DNA from: JBOFOR01 sp051654865
GTDB lineage: Bacteria; Bacillota; Clostridia; Peptostreptococcales; Peptostreptococcaceae
Assembly: GCA_051654865.1 (NCBI GenBank)
Contig: JBOFYV010000091.1
Coordinates: 1 to 29,305 of the forward strand
DNA length: 29,305 nt
Reading direction: 5' to 3'
A program made the position numbers and the translations under genes. Under the pieces are notes generated by a model. That model searched no databases, had not been told where the DNA came from, and saw only the letters and a list, made by a program, of their open reading frames with translations. Positions 8,515 to 15,502 of the stretch are shown here, one piece after another; the first letter of the stretch is position 1; every line of letters begins with the position of its first letter.

Positions 8515-8536
8515 TGATAAATACTGCTCTCTTTTA
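8500..8536 (+). terminator. Terminator overlapping the DUF1461 stop codon
   Basis: The stem 8500-8513 (AAAAGAGAGCAGTA) with 8522-8535 (TACTGCTCTCTTTT) has an 8-base loop. The TAG stop (8512-8514) sits at the top of the stem. It also faces the convergent Cys-rich gene. Confidence 0.85.
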
Positions 8537-8553
8537 AAATTTTATTAATGATA

Positions 8554-8829
8554 TTATAAAGAATCACTTGAATTTTCACTAGTAATTTTAATAATATCGC
8601 TAAACTTACTCATAATATAATCATAATTGTTTTTATTGTGGGGTAGTAAACATTTAGAGCAATCTTTAATACCTTTTTCATTATATTTAAAATTTCCACC
8701 ACAGTTTTTGCCTAGAGCATATAAAGGGCAATAACAAAATAAACAGTTAAAATCTTCAGGTTTATTAGTTTTATGGCATGGAAAATACTCACAATTTTTA
8801 TGATTGAAAAACTTATAATTTTCACTCAC
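8554..8829 (-). CDS. Cysteine-rich small domain protein (probable zinc binding)
   Basis: It has 91 residues and matches the Cys_rich_small domain (PF04071 as I recall). The pattern is HKNCEYFPCH, then DFNCLFCYCPLY-LG-NCGGNFKY, then GIKDCSKCLLPH. Nine Cys plus several His in a fixed pattern point to bound zinc or a similar metal. The function is not established; in other genomes the domain is sometimes linked to cobalamin or methanogenesis genes, but no such genes are nearby. The start is ATG 8829 after an AGGAGGT-type site (revcomp of 8837-8843). The last 15 residues are a Ser/Asp-rich tail outside the domain. Confidence 0.85.
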   Translation of the reverse strand: MSENYKFFNHKNCEYFPCHKTNKPEDFNCLFCYCPLYALGKNCGGNFKYNEKGIKDCSKCLLPHNKNNYDYIMSKFSDIIKITSENSSDSL

Positions 8830-8884
8830 ATTAATTACCTCCTATTTATCAATTCAATATAATTATACTAAAAATTTACATAGG

Positions 8885-8893
8885 TGGTATAAT
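8885..8893 (+). promoter_or_regulatory. Extended -10 promoter of the hflX operon
   Basis: TGGTATAAT gives TG-N plus a perfect TATAAT, about 59 bases before the hflX start. No -35 is obvious. Confidence 0.55.
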
Positions 8894-8951
8894 AAACAAT
8901 AACATTAAAAAATTAAGAATTAAATAACAGTATAAAATGAGGTGTTTATAT

Positions 8952-10235
8952 ATGGAAGAAAAAATGGAAAGAGCCTTGCTTGTAGGACTTAACATAACAT
9001 CTACAGCAAGAAGAATAGATGACATAGATATAAATGAATCTATGGAAGAACTAAAAGAATTAGCTAAAGCAGCAGGAGCTGAAGTAGTAGGAAGTCTAAT
9101 TCAAAATAAACAAACAAGAGATGCAGCATACTACGTAGGAAAAGGTAAAGTTGAAGAAATAAGAGCATACTGTGAGTCATTAGAAGCTACAATGGTAGTA
9201 TTTAATGATGAATTATCAGGAGCACATATAAGAAATATAGAAGAGGCAGTTGGAGTAAAAGTAATAGATAGAACTACTCTAATACTAGATATATTTGCAC
9301 AAAGGGCTCTTAGTAAAGAAGGTAAGTTACAAGTTGAACTTGCTCAGTTAAAGTATAGATTACCAAGGCTTACTGGAATGGGAGGTCAACTAAGTAGAAC
9401 AGGTGCAGGAATAGGAGCTAGAGGTCCAGGAGAACAAAAACTAGAATTAGATAAAAGAAATATTCTTAACAAAGCAGCAGATATTAGACGTGAACTTAGA
9501 GAAGTAAAAAAGAATAGAGAAACTCAAAGAGTTCAACGTATTAAATCTAATATACCGATAGTTGCAATTGTTGGTTATACCAATGCAGGAAAATCTACTT
9601 TACTTAACGAATTAATAAAGACACATAAAGATTATATTCAAGAAAAAGAAGTTATGGCAAAAGATATGCTATTTGCAACTCTGGATGTAACATTAAGAAA
9701 AGCTCTTTTACCAAACAAAAAAGAATTCTTAGTAGTAGATACTGTTGGATTTGTTAGTAAATTACCACATGATTTAGTAGAAGCATTCAAAGCAACATTA
9801 GAAGAAGTACAATATGCAGACTTAATATTACACGTAATAGATGCTACAAACTCTAGCTATGAATTACAGAAAAAAACAACAGAGTCAGTGCTTAAAGAAT
9901 TAGGAGCAGACAACAAAAAAACAATACTTGTTTACAACAAAATAGACAGATTAGAAATAGATATATATCCTAAAAATAGCGATGATGTAATTTATATATC
10001 AGCTAAAAAAGGTATAAATATGGATGAATTATTAGAACTTATCCAAGACACAATAATGGAGAATACTTACCCAGTATCTTTATTATTACCTTATGACAGA
10101 GGAGATGTATTTAGTAAATTAAAAGGTAAGTACAACATAGAAGAATTTGAATATGTGGAAAATGGAATAACATTAAATGCAAATTTAGAAGAAGAAGATT
10201 ATAATATATATAAAGAGTATATATTAGAAAAGTAG
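8952..10235 (+). CDS. hflX: GTPase HflX
   Basis: Ribosome-associated GTPase that, in studied bacteria, splits or rescues stalled 70S ribosomes under stress. It has 427 residues. The N-terminal HflX domain (about 1-180) includes RDAAYYVGKGKVEE and the glycine-rich GGQLSRTGAGIGARGPGEQKLELDKR segment typical of the family. The G domain follows: G1 GYTNAGKST, G3 DTVGFVSKLP and G4 NKID. The start chosen is ATG 8952 because GAGGTG (8939-8944) is 7 bases upstream; the earlier in-frame ATG at 8937 overlaps that site. It is followed 9 bases later by a HEAT-repeat gene, probably in one operon. Confidence 0.95.
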   Translation: MEEKMERALLVGLNITSTARRIDDIDINESMEELKELAKAAGAEVVGSLIQNKQTRDAAYYVGKGKVEEIRAYCESLEATMVVFNDELSGAHIRNIEEAVGVKVIDRTTLILDIFAQRALSKEGKLQVELAQLKYRLPRLTGMGGQLSRTGAGIGARGPGEQKLELDKRNILNKAADIRRELREVKKNRETQRVQRIKSNIPIVAIVGYTNAGKSTLLNELIKTHKDYIQEKEVMAKDMLFATLDVTLRKALLPNKKEFLVVDTVGFVSKLPHDLVEAFKATLEEVQYADLILHVIDATNSSYELQKKTTESVLKELGADNKKTILVYNKIDRLEIDIYPKNSDDVIYISAKKGINMDELLELIQDTIMENTYPVSLLLPYDRGDVFSKLKGKYNIEEFEYVENGITLNANLEEEDYNIYKEYILEK

Positions 10236-10244
10236 GTAATAAAT

Positions 10245-10910
10245 ATGAATATAAGTTGGGATAATATAGAAAACTTAGAAGATTATCACATAACTTATCT
10301 TCTTTATAAGGAATCCAAAACAGTATCTCAAATCAGCAAAATAAGAAATTTATCAACTATTGAAGTTAATGACCAATTAATAAAAGCTAAATTAGAAATT
10401 AAAGCAATGCTAAAAGATAAGGTTGAGCTATCTGAAGACATAATAGATAAATTTTTAGCGCTTAACAAAAATGATAGATTAGAGCTTATGAATAGTTTCA
10501 ACGACGATAGAATGATAGATTTTAAAAGGAAGTTGTACAAAAGAATACTTACGGAAAGAAATGCAGAAGACTTAATGATATTAATATGGGCAACTGGAGA
10601 AATTAAGGATGAGAGATTCCTGAATTTACTCCATCCCTTAACAAGTCATAGACATTCTGATGTAAGAAGAATAACTTACTCAGCACTTAGAAAAATTGAG
10701 TCACCAAACAGTAGAGAGTACTTGCAAAGAGGGTTATACGATACAAATCCTCAAACAAGGCAATATTGTGCGAAGGCTCTTGCTAAAATAGGAAACAAAA
10801 ACAGCCTAAGAATGTTAAAACAACTCAAAACCAAAAAACAATTTGAAAAAGAATATGTTTTAAGAGCTTATGAAGAAGCAATATCTGTATTAGAGAATGA
10901 GGATATATAA
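10245..10910 (+). CDS. HTH plus HEAT-repeat protein encoded with hflX
   Basis: Unnamed 221-residue protein. Residues about 10-60 (ITYLLYKESKTVSQISKIRNLSTIEVNDQLIKAK) look like a sigma-factor region-4-type helix-turn-helix. Residues about 105-215 look like two to three HEAT/PBS-lyase-type helical repeats (RHSDVRRITYSALRKIESP, NPQTRQYCAKALAKIGNKNS). No membrane segment or catalytic motif is seen. Its start is 9 bases after the hflX stop, with a weak ribosome-binding site (GTAGG at 10232-10236), so its translation may depend on hflX. A DNA- or RNA-binding adaptor role is inference only. Confidence 0.75.
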   Translation: MNISWDNIENLEDYHITYLLYKESKTVSQISKIRNLSTIEVNDQLIKAKLEIKAMLKDKVELSEDIIDKFLALNKNDRLELMNSFNDDRMIDFKRKLYKRILTERNAEDLMILIWATGEIKDERFLNLLHPLTSHRHSDVRRITYSALRKIESPNSREYLQRGLYDTNPQTRQYCAKALAKIGNKNSLRMLKQLKTKKQFEKEYVLRAYEEAISVLENEDI

Positions 10911-10923
10911 CATAATTTTTTCA

Positions 10924-10959
10924 ATTAGACATATAATTAATTAAATAATTATTTCTAAT
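10924..10959 (+). terminator. Weak AT-rich hairpin after the hflX operon
   Basis: ATTAGA (10924-10929) pairs with TCTAAT (10954-10959), and the inner bases ATAATTA/TAATTAT can extend the stem. There is no proper T-run, so this may be a weak terminator or an RNA-stabilising end. Confidence 0.3.
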
Positions 10960-11022
10960 AGTTTATCTCCAGAAGTTAACATAAAAAAATCAAAACAAAT
11001 AGTTAATAGGAGGGGTTTGAAA

Positions 11023-11472
11023 ATGATAGTAAGACATTGTGCAGGTGGAGTAGTATTTTATGCAAATAAGGTGTTAATAGTAAAGAATGATAGAGATGAG
11101 TGGACACTTCCAAAAGGTAAAATTCATGACGGCGAGTTACAGCATAATAGTGCTACACAAAGAGTAAAAGATGAAACAGGAATAGAAGCTAATGTACTAG
11201 AAGCTGTAGGAGACACAATGTATGAATTTTATTCTAGAAGTAGACAACAAGAAGTTTGTAATGCTATAACATGGTATATAATGGACACTTATAATACTGA
11301 CTACATACTAAAGGATGAATTGAAAGATGCTGGGTTCTATAAAGTTAAAGATGCAATAGAAATGTTATCACATAGTAAAGAAAAATCATTAGTAGATCTT
11401 TCTTATAGAAAATATAAGGAACTTAAAAAAAGCATAAATGAAGATGGTGAAAAAGCTGTAAATTATAAGTAG
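11023..11472 (+). CDS. Nudix-fold hydrolase with a degenerate Nudix box
   Basis: Nudix domain protein of 149 residues; the family hydrolyses nucleoside-diphosphate-linked substrates using Mg/Mn. Visible features are GGVVFYANKVLIVKN, the substrate-side DEWTLPKGK and the Nudix helix beginning at that Gly. The consensus is G-x5-E-x7-R-E-U-x-E-E-x-G-U. Here the second half reads QRVKDETGI: the usual RE is QR and EE is DE, so one metal-binding Glu position is changed. Activity may be altered but the core acidic pair remains. The start is ATG 11023 after AGGAGGGG (11008-11015); a TTG at 11017 is unlikely. Substrate unknown. Confidence 0.85.
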   Translation: MIVRHCAGGVVFYANKVLIVKNDRDEWTLPKGKIHDGELQHNSATQRVKDETGIEANVLEAVGDTMYEFYSRSRQQEVCNAITWYIMDTYNTDYILKDELKDAGFYKVKDAIEMLSHSKEKSLVDLSYRKYKELKKSINEDGEKAVNYK

Positions 11473-11504
11473 TAATATAAATAAAATTGAAATATAAGAC
11501 AATG

Positions 11505-11530
11505 AAAGAAAGGGGAAATCCCTTTCTTTT
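11505..11530 (+). terminator. First of two tandem terminators after the Nudix gene
   Basis: The stem AAAGAAAGGG (11505-11514) with CCCTTTCTTT (11520-11529) has a 5-base loop and a T-run built into the 3' arm. Confidence 0.8.
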
Positions 11531-11549
11531 ATTGGGTATAGATATATAG

Positions 11550-11579
11550 ACCTTCTGTTAAAATAACGGGAGGTTTTTT
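11550..11579 (+). terminator. Second tandem terminator after the Nudix gene
   Basis: An 11-pair stem, 11550-11560 with 11564-11574 (three G-U pairs) and a 3-base A loop, followed by TTTTTT. It lies 20 bases after the first terminator. Confidence 0.75.
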
Positions 11580-11603
11580 GTGTGGAGATAAGAGTATTGA
11601 ATT

Positions 11604-11633
11604 TTGAGTAAGTTTAATTATATATGTTATAAT
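11604..11633 (+). promoter_or_regulatory. Promoter of the YigZ-family gene
   Basis: TTGAGT (11604-11609), an 18-base spacer, then TATAAT (11628-11633) with TG at 11625-11626 as an extended -10. It lies about 48 bases before the start codon. Confidence 0.65.
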
Positions 11634-11680
11634 AACATTATAATGGGATAGAAAAGCTATTAAATGAACGGAGGAAACTA

Positions 11681-12325
11681 ATGAGTACATACAAAACATT
11701 ACATGAATATGGAATGGATGAAATAATAATAGAAAAATCAACATTTATAGGATATGCAAAACCTATAAAAACAGAAGAAGAAGCTATAGAGTTTGTGAAT
11801 GAAATAAAAAAGAAACACAAAGATGCAACTCATAATGTATGGGCATATACAGTAGGTAAAAATATGAATATACAAAGATATAGTGATGATGGAGAACCTC
11901 AAGGTACAGCGGGTATACCGACGTTAGAAGTTATAAAAAAAGAAGATTTAAGAGATGTAGTAGTTGTTGTAACTAGGTATTTTGGAGGCATAAAGCTTGG
12001 AGCGGGTGGACTTGTTAGAGCATATACTAAGGGTGCAAAAGTAGGTATAGAAGCAGCTAAAGTAATAGAGAAGGTAATGTACCAAGAAATTAGAATAAAG
12101 ATAGACTATAATCAATTAGGAAAAGTTCAAAATGAAATAATGAACATGGGCTATTTTGTAAAGGATACTGTGTATGAAGATAATGTAGAGATAATAGTAT
12201 ATTCTAGATTAGAAGAAGTATCTAAATTAACAGAAAAAATGATAGATGTAACTAGTGCTACAGCCCAAATAACTAATGGGGAAGAATTTTATTTATCTGA
12301 ACAAGATGGAAATATTATTTTATAA
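11681..12325 (+). CDS. YigZ / IMPACT family protein
   Basis: It has 214 residues. The N-terminal UPF0029/IMPACT domain shows THNVWAYTVG, the signature YSDDGEPQGTAGIPTLEVI (about 67-85) and VVVVTRYFGGIKLGAGGLVRAY. A smaller C-terminal alpha-beta domain runs from about 140. Related to Bacillus YvyE and E. coli YigZ. Eukaryotic IMPACT relatives regulate Gcn2; the bacterial role is not settled, with proposals around translation or nucleic acid binding. The start is ATG 11681 after GGAGG (11670-11674). It has its own promoter and ends in a strong hairpin shared with the convergent transporter genes. Confidence 0.9.
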   Translation: MSTYKTLHEYGMDEIIIEKSTFIGYAKPIKTEEEAIEFVNEIKKKHKDATHNVWAYTVGKNMNIQRYSDDGEPQGTAGIPTLEVIKKEDLRDVVVVVTRYFGGIKLGAGGLVRAYTKGAKVGIEAAKVIEKVMYQEIRIKIDYNQLGKVQNEIMNMGYFVKDTVYEDNVEIIVYSRLEEVSKLTEKMIDVTSATAQITNGEEFYLSEQDGNIIL

Positions 12326-12368
12326 AAAAATCGACTTGCTCATATCGCGAACGACTTTGTACGTTGGT

Positions 12369-12424
12369 AAAAATGTACTGTGTAGAATAAAAACTTTTAA
12401 AGTAATTCTATACAGTACATTTTT
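12369..12424. terminator. 20-bp bidirectional terminator between YigZ-family and TauE/SafE genes
   Basis: The arms 12369-12388 and 12405-12424 pair over 20 positions with a single G-U. The 16-base loop contains a further ACTTT/AAAGT pair. An A-run on one side and a T-run on the other make it work in both directions. Weaker outer arms extend it to 12339-12442 (see findings). Confidence 0.88.
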
Positions 12425-12425
12425 G

Positions 12426-12803
12426 TTAGTCATCGCAATGAGTATTTTTGGGATGAGAAATACCTTTTTTTACTTCTATAATTCCTATAATTAATAGAAA
12501 TGCACCAAATAACTTTTTAAGTAGTTCGGAAGAAATATAATTAGCAACAAAAGAACCAAAAACTGCACCTAAGACACCAAATATAGCAATAGGTAAAACT
12601 AATTCTTTGACTACATTTTTTGATCTTATATGTATTATCAAAGCAATAATGGTCATAGGTATAGATGATAATAAGTTTACACTTTGGGCTATTTTAGGGT
12701 CTACACTTGCAAAAAGTATAAGTGCAGGAATTAGAATTGTTCCACCTCCCATACCCATACCACCGATGATACCAGAAAAAAATCCAATAATAGCTAAAAA
12801 CAT
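12426..12803 (-). CDS. TauE/SafE-type transporter, half protein (second of pair)
   Basis: It has 125 residues, about half of a normal 250-residue TSUP (TauE/SafE) permease. Four hydrophobic segments lie at about 1-25, 38-58, 68-88 and 95-113. The repeat signature GMGMGGGTILIPALIL lies near the N-terminus. TSUP permeases move sulfur-containing or other small organic anions; the substrate here is unknown. The ATG at 12803 shares its A with the TAA stop of the upstream half (minus-strand TAATG), so the two are translationally coupled and in different frames. It likely pairs with that half to form one transporter. The C-terminal tail is hydrophilic. Confidence 0.85.
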   Translation of the reverse strand: MFLAIIGFFSGIIGGMGMGGGTILIPALILFASVDPKIAQSVNLLSSIPMTIIALIIHIRSKNVVKELVLPIAIFGVLGAVFGSFVANYISSELLKKLFGAFLLIIGIIEVKKGISHPKNTHCDD

Positions 12804-13171
12804 TAAAACACCATCCTTAGTGCTGCGATAATCATAATTACTCCAAAGGATATCCTAAGGAACCTACCAGTTACTTTACATAATAGCTTGGCACCAACTA
12901 TTCCTCCTAGAATACTTCCAGCAGCTACTTTTAAAGTTAAATTCACATCATATGTACCCTTAGATATATAAATTATAGAACTTGCAGATGTTAAAAAAAT
13001 TATAACAGCAAGGGCTGTAGCGTGAGATTTGTGTTCTTCTACCTTTAGTATATTATTTAGTATAGGAACTAAAAGTGTTCCTCCTCCAGAACCAAATACA
13101 CCATTTACAAAACCTGTAAATATACCGATTATAGTATTTTTAATATTAAAAATAAAGTATTTGTTTTTCAA
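12803..13171 (-). CDS. TauE/SafE-type transporter, half protein (first of pair)
   Basis: It has 122 residues, with the same repeat architecture as its partner: NGVFGSGGGTLLVPIL near the N-terminus and four hydrophobic segments. The start chosen is TTG 13171, preceded by AAGGTG with 6 bases spacing. An open frame continues upstream to ATG 13249, but that adds a non-family, Lys-rich stretch and has no ribosome-binding site. With this start the two halves are nearly equal in length (122 and 125), as expected for the two inverted repeats of a TSUP fold on separate chains. No -1/+1 sequencing slip is needed to explain it, because each half has its own start and stop. Confidence 0.8.
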   Translation of the reverse strand: MKNKYFIFNIKNTIIGIFTGFVNGVFGSGGGTLLVPILNNILKVEEHKSHATALAVIIFLTSASSIIYISKGTYDVNLTLKVAAGSILGGIVGAKLLCKVTGRFLRISFGVIMIIAALRMVF

Positions 13172-13296
13172 TAAAATCACCTTCTTGCCATAGTTTTTAC
13201 ACAATAAATAAAATATATGCCATTTAGAAAGTTTTTTAAGGACTATCACATAGAATAAGCAAATTTTTAGCGTATGACATAAGAATATAAAATATA

Positions 13297-13305
13297 TGGT
13301 ATAAT
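13297..13305 (+). promoter_or_regulatory. Extended -10 promoter of nadE
   Basis: TGGTATAAT, 47 bases before the nadE start. An ATGACA at 13274-13279 is spaced 20 bases away, too far for a good -35. Confidence 0.5.
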
Positions 13306-13351
13306 AAAGATGACTATATACAAAAAATGTAAATCTGAAAGGAGATATATA

Positions 13352-14104
13352 ATGGATATCAATTTAAAAATAGATAAGACAGTAGAGTGGCTTAGGGCAA
13401 AAGTTGAAGAAGCTAACTGTAAGGGGCTTGTAGTTGGAGTATCAGGTGGAATTGATTCTGCTGTAGTTGCATACTTAATAAAAAAAGCATTTCCAGAGAA
13501 CTCAGTAGGGGTAATAATGAGTATAAAGAGTAGTCCAAAAGATAGAGAAGATGCTCTTAAAGTTATAAATGGATGTGGATTAAAATACATAGATTTAGAG
13601 TTATCAGAACCTCAAAATATGATACTAGATATGGTTACTGACCAGCTAAAAGAAAATGGAATATATAATGAAGAAAGCTTAAGGATGACAGATGCAAACC
13701 TAAGAGCTAGAGTAAGAATGAGCACAGTTTACACTGTAGCAAATAACCTAGGATACTTAGTAGTAGGAACTGATAATGCAGCAGAAGTACATACTGGATA
13801 TTTTACAAAATATGGCGATGGTGGAGTAGATTTAATACCAATAGCAAACATAACAAAAAGAGAAGTATATGAGTGGGCAAAGGCTTTAGGAGTACATGAG
13901 GATGTAATAAACAGAGCACCATCAGCAGGACTTTGGGAAGGTCAAACTGATGAATTAGAAATGGGAACTACATATGATATGATTGATGCAGTAGTAGAAG
14001 GTAGATTAGATGAAGTACCAACTAAAGACCAAGAAATAATAGCAAGACTTCATAGGATAAGTGAGCATAAGAGAAATATGCCCCCTAAGCCACCTAAGTT
14101 CTAA
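13352..14104 (+). CDS. nadE: NH3-dependent NAD+ synthetase
   Basis: Final step of NAD synthesis: amidation of nicotinic acid adenine dinucleotide using ATP and ammonia. It has 250 residues with only the synthetase domain (no glutaminase), so it uses free ammonia. The ATP pyrophosphatase P-loop is GVSGGIDSAVVAY (about 31-43). Further family motifs are RMSTVYTVAN, GTDNAAEVHTGYFTKYGDGGVDLIPIANITKREVYEWAK, and the C-terminal RISEHKRNMPPKPPKF. The start is ATG 13352 after AAAGGAG; an upstream ATG at 13310 overlaps the promoter. Monocistronic. Confidence 0.95.
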   Translation: MDINLKIDKTVEWLRAKVEEANCKGLVVGVSGGIDSAVVAYLIKKAFPENSVGVIMSIKSSPKDREDALKVINGCGLKYIDLELSEPQNMILDMVTDQLKENGIYNEESLRMTDANLRARVRMSTVYTVANNLGYLVVGTDNAAEVHTGYFTKYGDGGVDLIPIANITKREVYEWAKALGVHEDVINRAPSAGLWEGQTDELEMGTTYDMIDAVVEGRLDEVPTKDQEIIARLHRISEHKRNMPPKPPKF

Positions 14105-14121
14105 TTTACTAAATACTTAAT

Positions 14122-14149
14122 TTGTGCTAAAATTTACGAGTAATAAAAT
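14122..14149 (+). promoter_or_regulatory. Probable promoter of the YebC-family gene
   Basis: TTGTGC (14122-14127), a 16-base spacer, then TAAAAT (14144-14149). It lies about 70 bases before the start. Confidence 0.45.
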
Positions 14150-14221
14150 ATATTAAACTAATGAGTAACTACATACTCTCAAAGAATATATAAATCAATT
14201 AACATTGTAAGGAGTGGAATT

Positions 14222-14944
14222 ATGGGACGTATAGGAAACATAATCAATAAAAAAGGTAAACAAGATGCTAAAAGAGCTAAGGTATTCACTAAACATGCTA
14301 GAGCAATAGCTGTTGCAGCTAAAGAAGGTGGAGGAAATCCTGACTATAACGCAAACTTAAAGACTGCTATAGAAAAAGCTAAAGCAGATAATATGCCAAA
14401 TGACAACATAGATAGAGCAGTAGCTAAAGGAGCAGGTTCTGGAGCTAATGAAAACTATGAAACAATAGTTTATGAAGGATACGGACCAGGAGGAGTTGCA
14501 GTTATAGTTGAAACTTTAACTGACAATAAGAACAGAACTGCTGGTAATGTTAGATACTACTTCGATAAGAATGGTGGAAACTTAGGAACAAGTGGATGTG
14601 TATCATTCATGTTCGATAACAAAGGACAAATATTAATAGAAGCAAGTGATGAAGTTTCAGAAGAAGAGTTAATGGAAGTAGCTTTAGAAGCAGGAGCAGA
14701 AGATTTCATAACAGAAGAAGACGGATATGAAGTAATAACTGCACCAGAAGATTTTGCAGCAGTTAGAGATGAATTACAAGCTAAAGGATATACTTTTATA
14801 TCTGCAGACGTAAAAATGATACCTCAAACAACAACAGAATTAACAGAAGAAGAACAATTAAAGTTTATGAACAGATTAGTAGATATGCTTGAAGATGATG
14901 ATGATGTTCAAAATATCTTCCACAACTGGGAAATAGCTGAATAA
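14222..14944 (+). CDS. yebC: YebC/PmpR family protein (TACO1 family)
   Basis: It has 240 residues, full length for the family. Members were long annotated as transcriptional regulators; recent work links some of them to translation through difficult sequences. Motifs are the N-terminal RAKVFTKHARAIAVAAKEGGGNPDYNANLKTAIEKAKADNMPNDNIDRAVAKG (about 18-70), YEGYGPGGVAVIVETLTDNKNRTAGNVR, and the acidic middle domain with LEAGAEDF. The start is ATG 14222 after AAGGAG. The N-terminus lacks the SKWANIKHRK form typical of the standard YebC group and begins GRIGNIINKKGKQD, the form seen in the other Firmicute subgroup. Confidence 0.93.
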   Translation: MGRIGNIINKKGKQDAKRAKVFTKHARAIAVAAKEGGGNPDYNANLKTAIEKAKADNMPNDNIDRAVAKGAGSGANENYETIVYEGYGPGGVAVIVETLTDNKNRTAGNVRYYFDKNGGNLGTSGCVSFMFDNKGQILIEASDEVSEEELMEVALEAGAEDFITEEDGYEVITAPEDFAAVRDELQAKGYTFISADVKMIPQTTTELTEEEQLKFMNRLVDMLEDDDDVQNIFHNWEIAE

Positions 14945-14963
14945 TATTAATAATTAATAAAAT

Positions 14964-15004
14964 AAAAAAGGATGAATCTAAAGAAACTAGATTCATCCTT
15001 TTTT
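14964..15004. terminator. Terminator between the YebC-family gene and the convergent 106-residue gene
   Basis: A 17-bp perfect stem, 14964-14980 with 14988-15004, with a 7-base loop. It has A- and T-runs at its ends, so it is usable in both directions. Confidence 0.88.
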
Positions 15005-15022
15005 GTGTATAAATTCACTGCG

Positions 15023-15343
15023 CTAATTTGAAGCTATAAATAATGAATCAAAAGCATTTCTAGATAACAATGACTTGGCAACTAAAGTAGAAGAAGACGT
15101 ATATGATTTTAAAGAAGGACATATTTCAAAAAGTTTTTTCTCGAACTTATCTAGAGTATAGGTACCTCCTCCTACAATAGTAGCTTCAACTTCCTGAGTA
15201 TGATCACGTATTTTAAGAAAATCATCTAAGGTTAACTCCATAAATACAGATGCTTTGTGTTGAGGTTGCTTTAAAAGAAGTATATTTTGTTTAAATTCAA
15301 TAAAATCTAATCTATCATAAATAATTCTAACGTATGAACTCAA
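15023..15343 (-). CDS. Hypothetical protein, 106 residues
   Basis: Not recognised. With the TTG start at 15343 (GGAGGGG, revcomp of 15350-15356, 6 bases upstream) it is 106 residues. A TTG at 15358 overlaps that site and is rejected. The sequence is mixed alpha/beta in character: SYVRIIYDRLDFIEFKQNILLLKQPQ, an ELTLDDFLKIRDHTQEVEATIVGGGTYTLDKF middle and a Ser-rich C-terminus. There is no signal peptide, membrane segment or Cys motif. It is monocistronic and convergent with the YebC-family gene. Codon use looks like its neighbours and the ribosome-binding site is strong, so I take it as a real gene of unknown function. Confidence 0.65.
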   Translation of the reverse strand: MSSYVRIIYDRLDFIEFKQNILLLKQPQHKASVFMELTLDDFLKIRDHTQEVEATIVGGGTYTLDKFEKKLFEICPSLKSYTSSSTLVAKSLLSRNAFDSLFIASN

Positions 15344-15502
15344 TAGAATCCCCTCCAAACAAAAATAATAAAAGATATCATAGTATATGCTTCCATTTAT
15401 AAAAAAGGGACAAAAAATATAATATAAAAATTGCTAAAATTTGGCTAATATGTATAAAAAAATATAGTATGGCGAAAATACTATGTAGAAGGAGGTAATG
15501 TT

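Noticed and set aside
12276..12494. Open frame on the plus strand after the YigZ-family gene
   Set aside because: It overlaps the end of that gene and the terminator palindrome, has no ribosome-binding site of its own, and shows no protein-like pattern.
12426..13249. Frameshifted TauE/SafE pseudogene
   Set aside because: Each half has its own ribosome-binding site or coupling overlap, a complete repeat unit and a natural end, so a split functional pair is the simpler reading.
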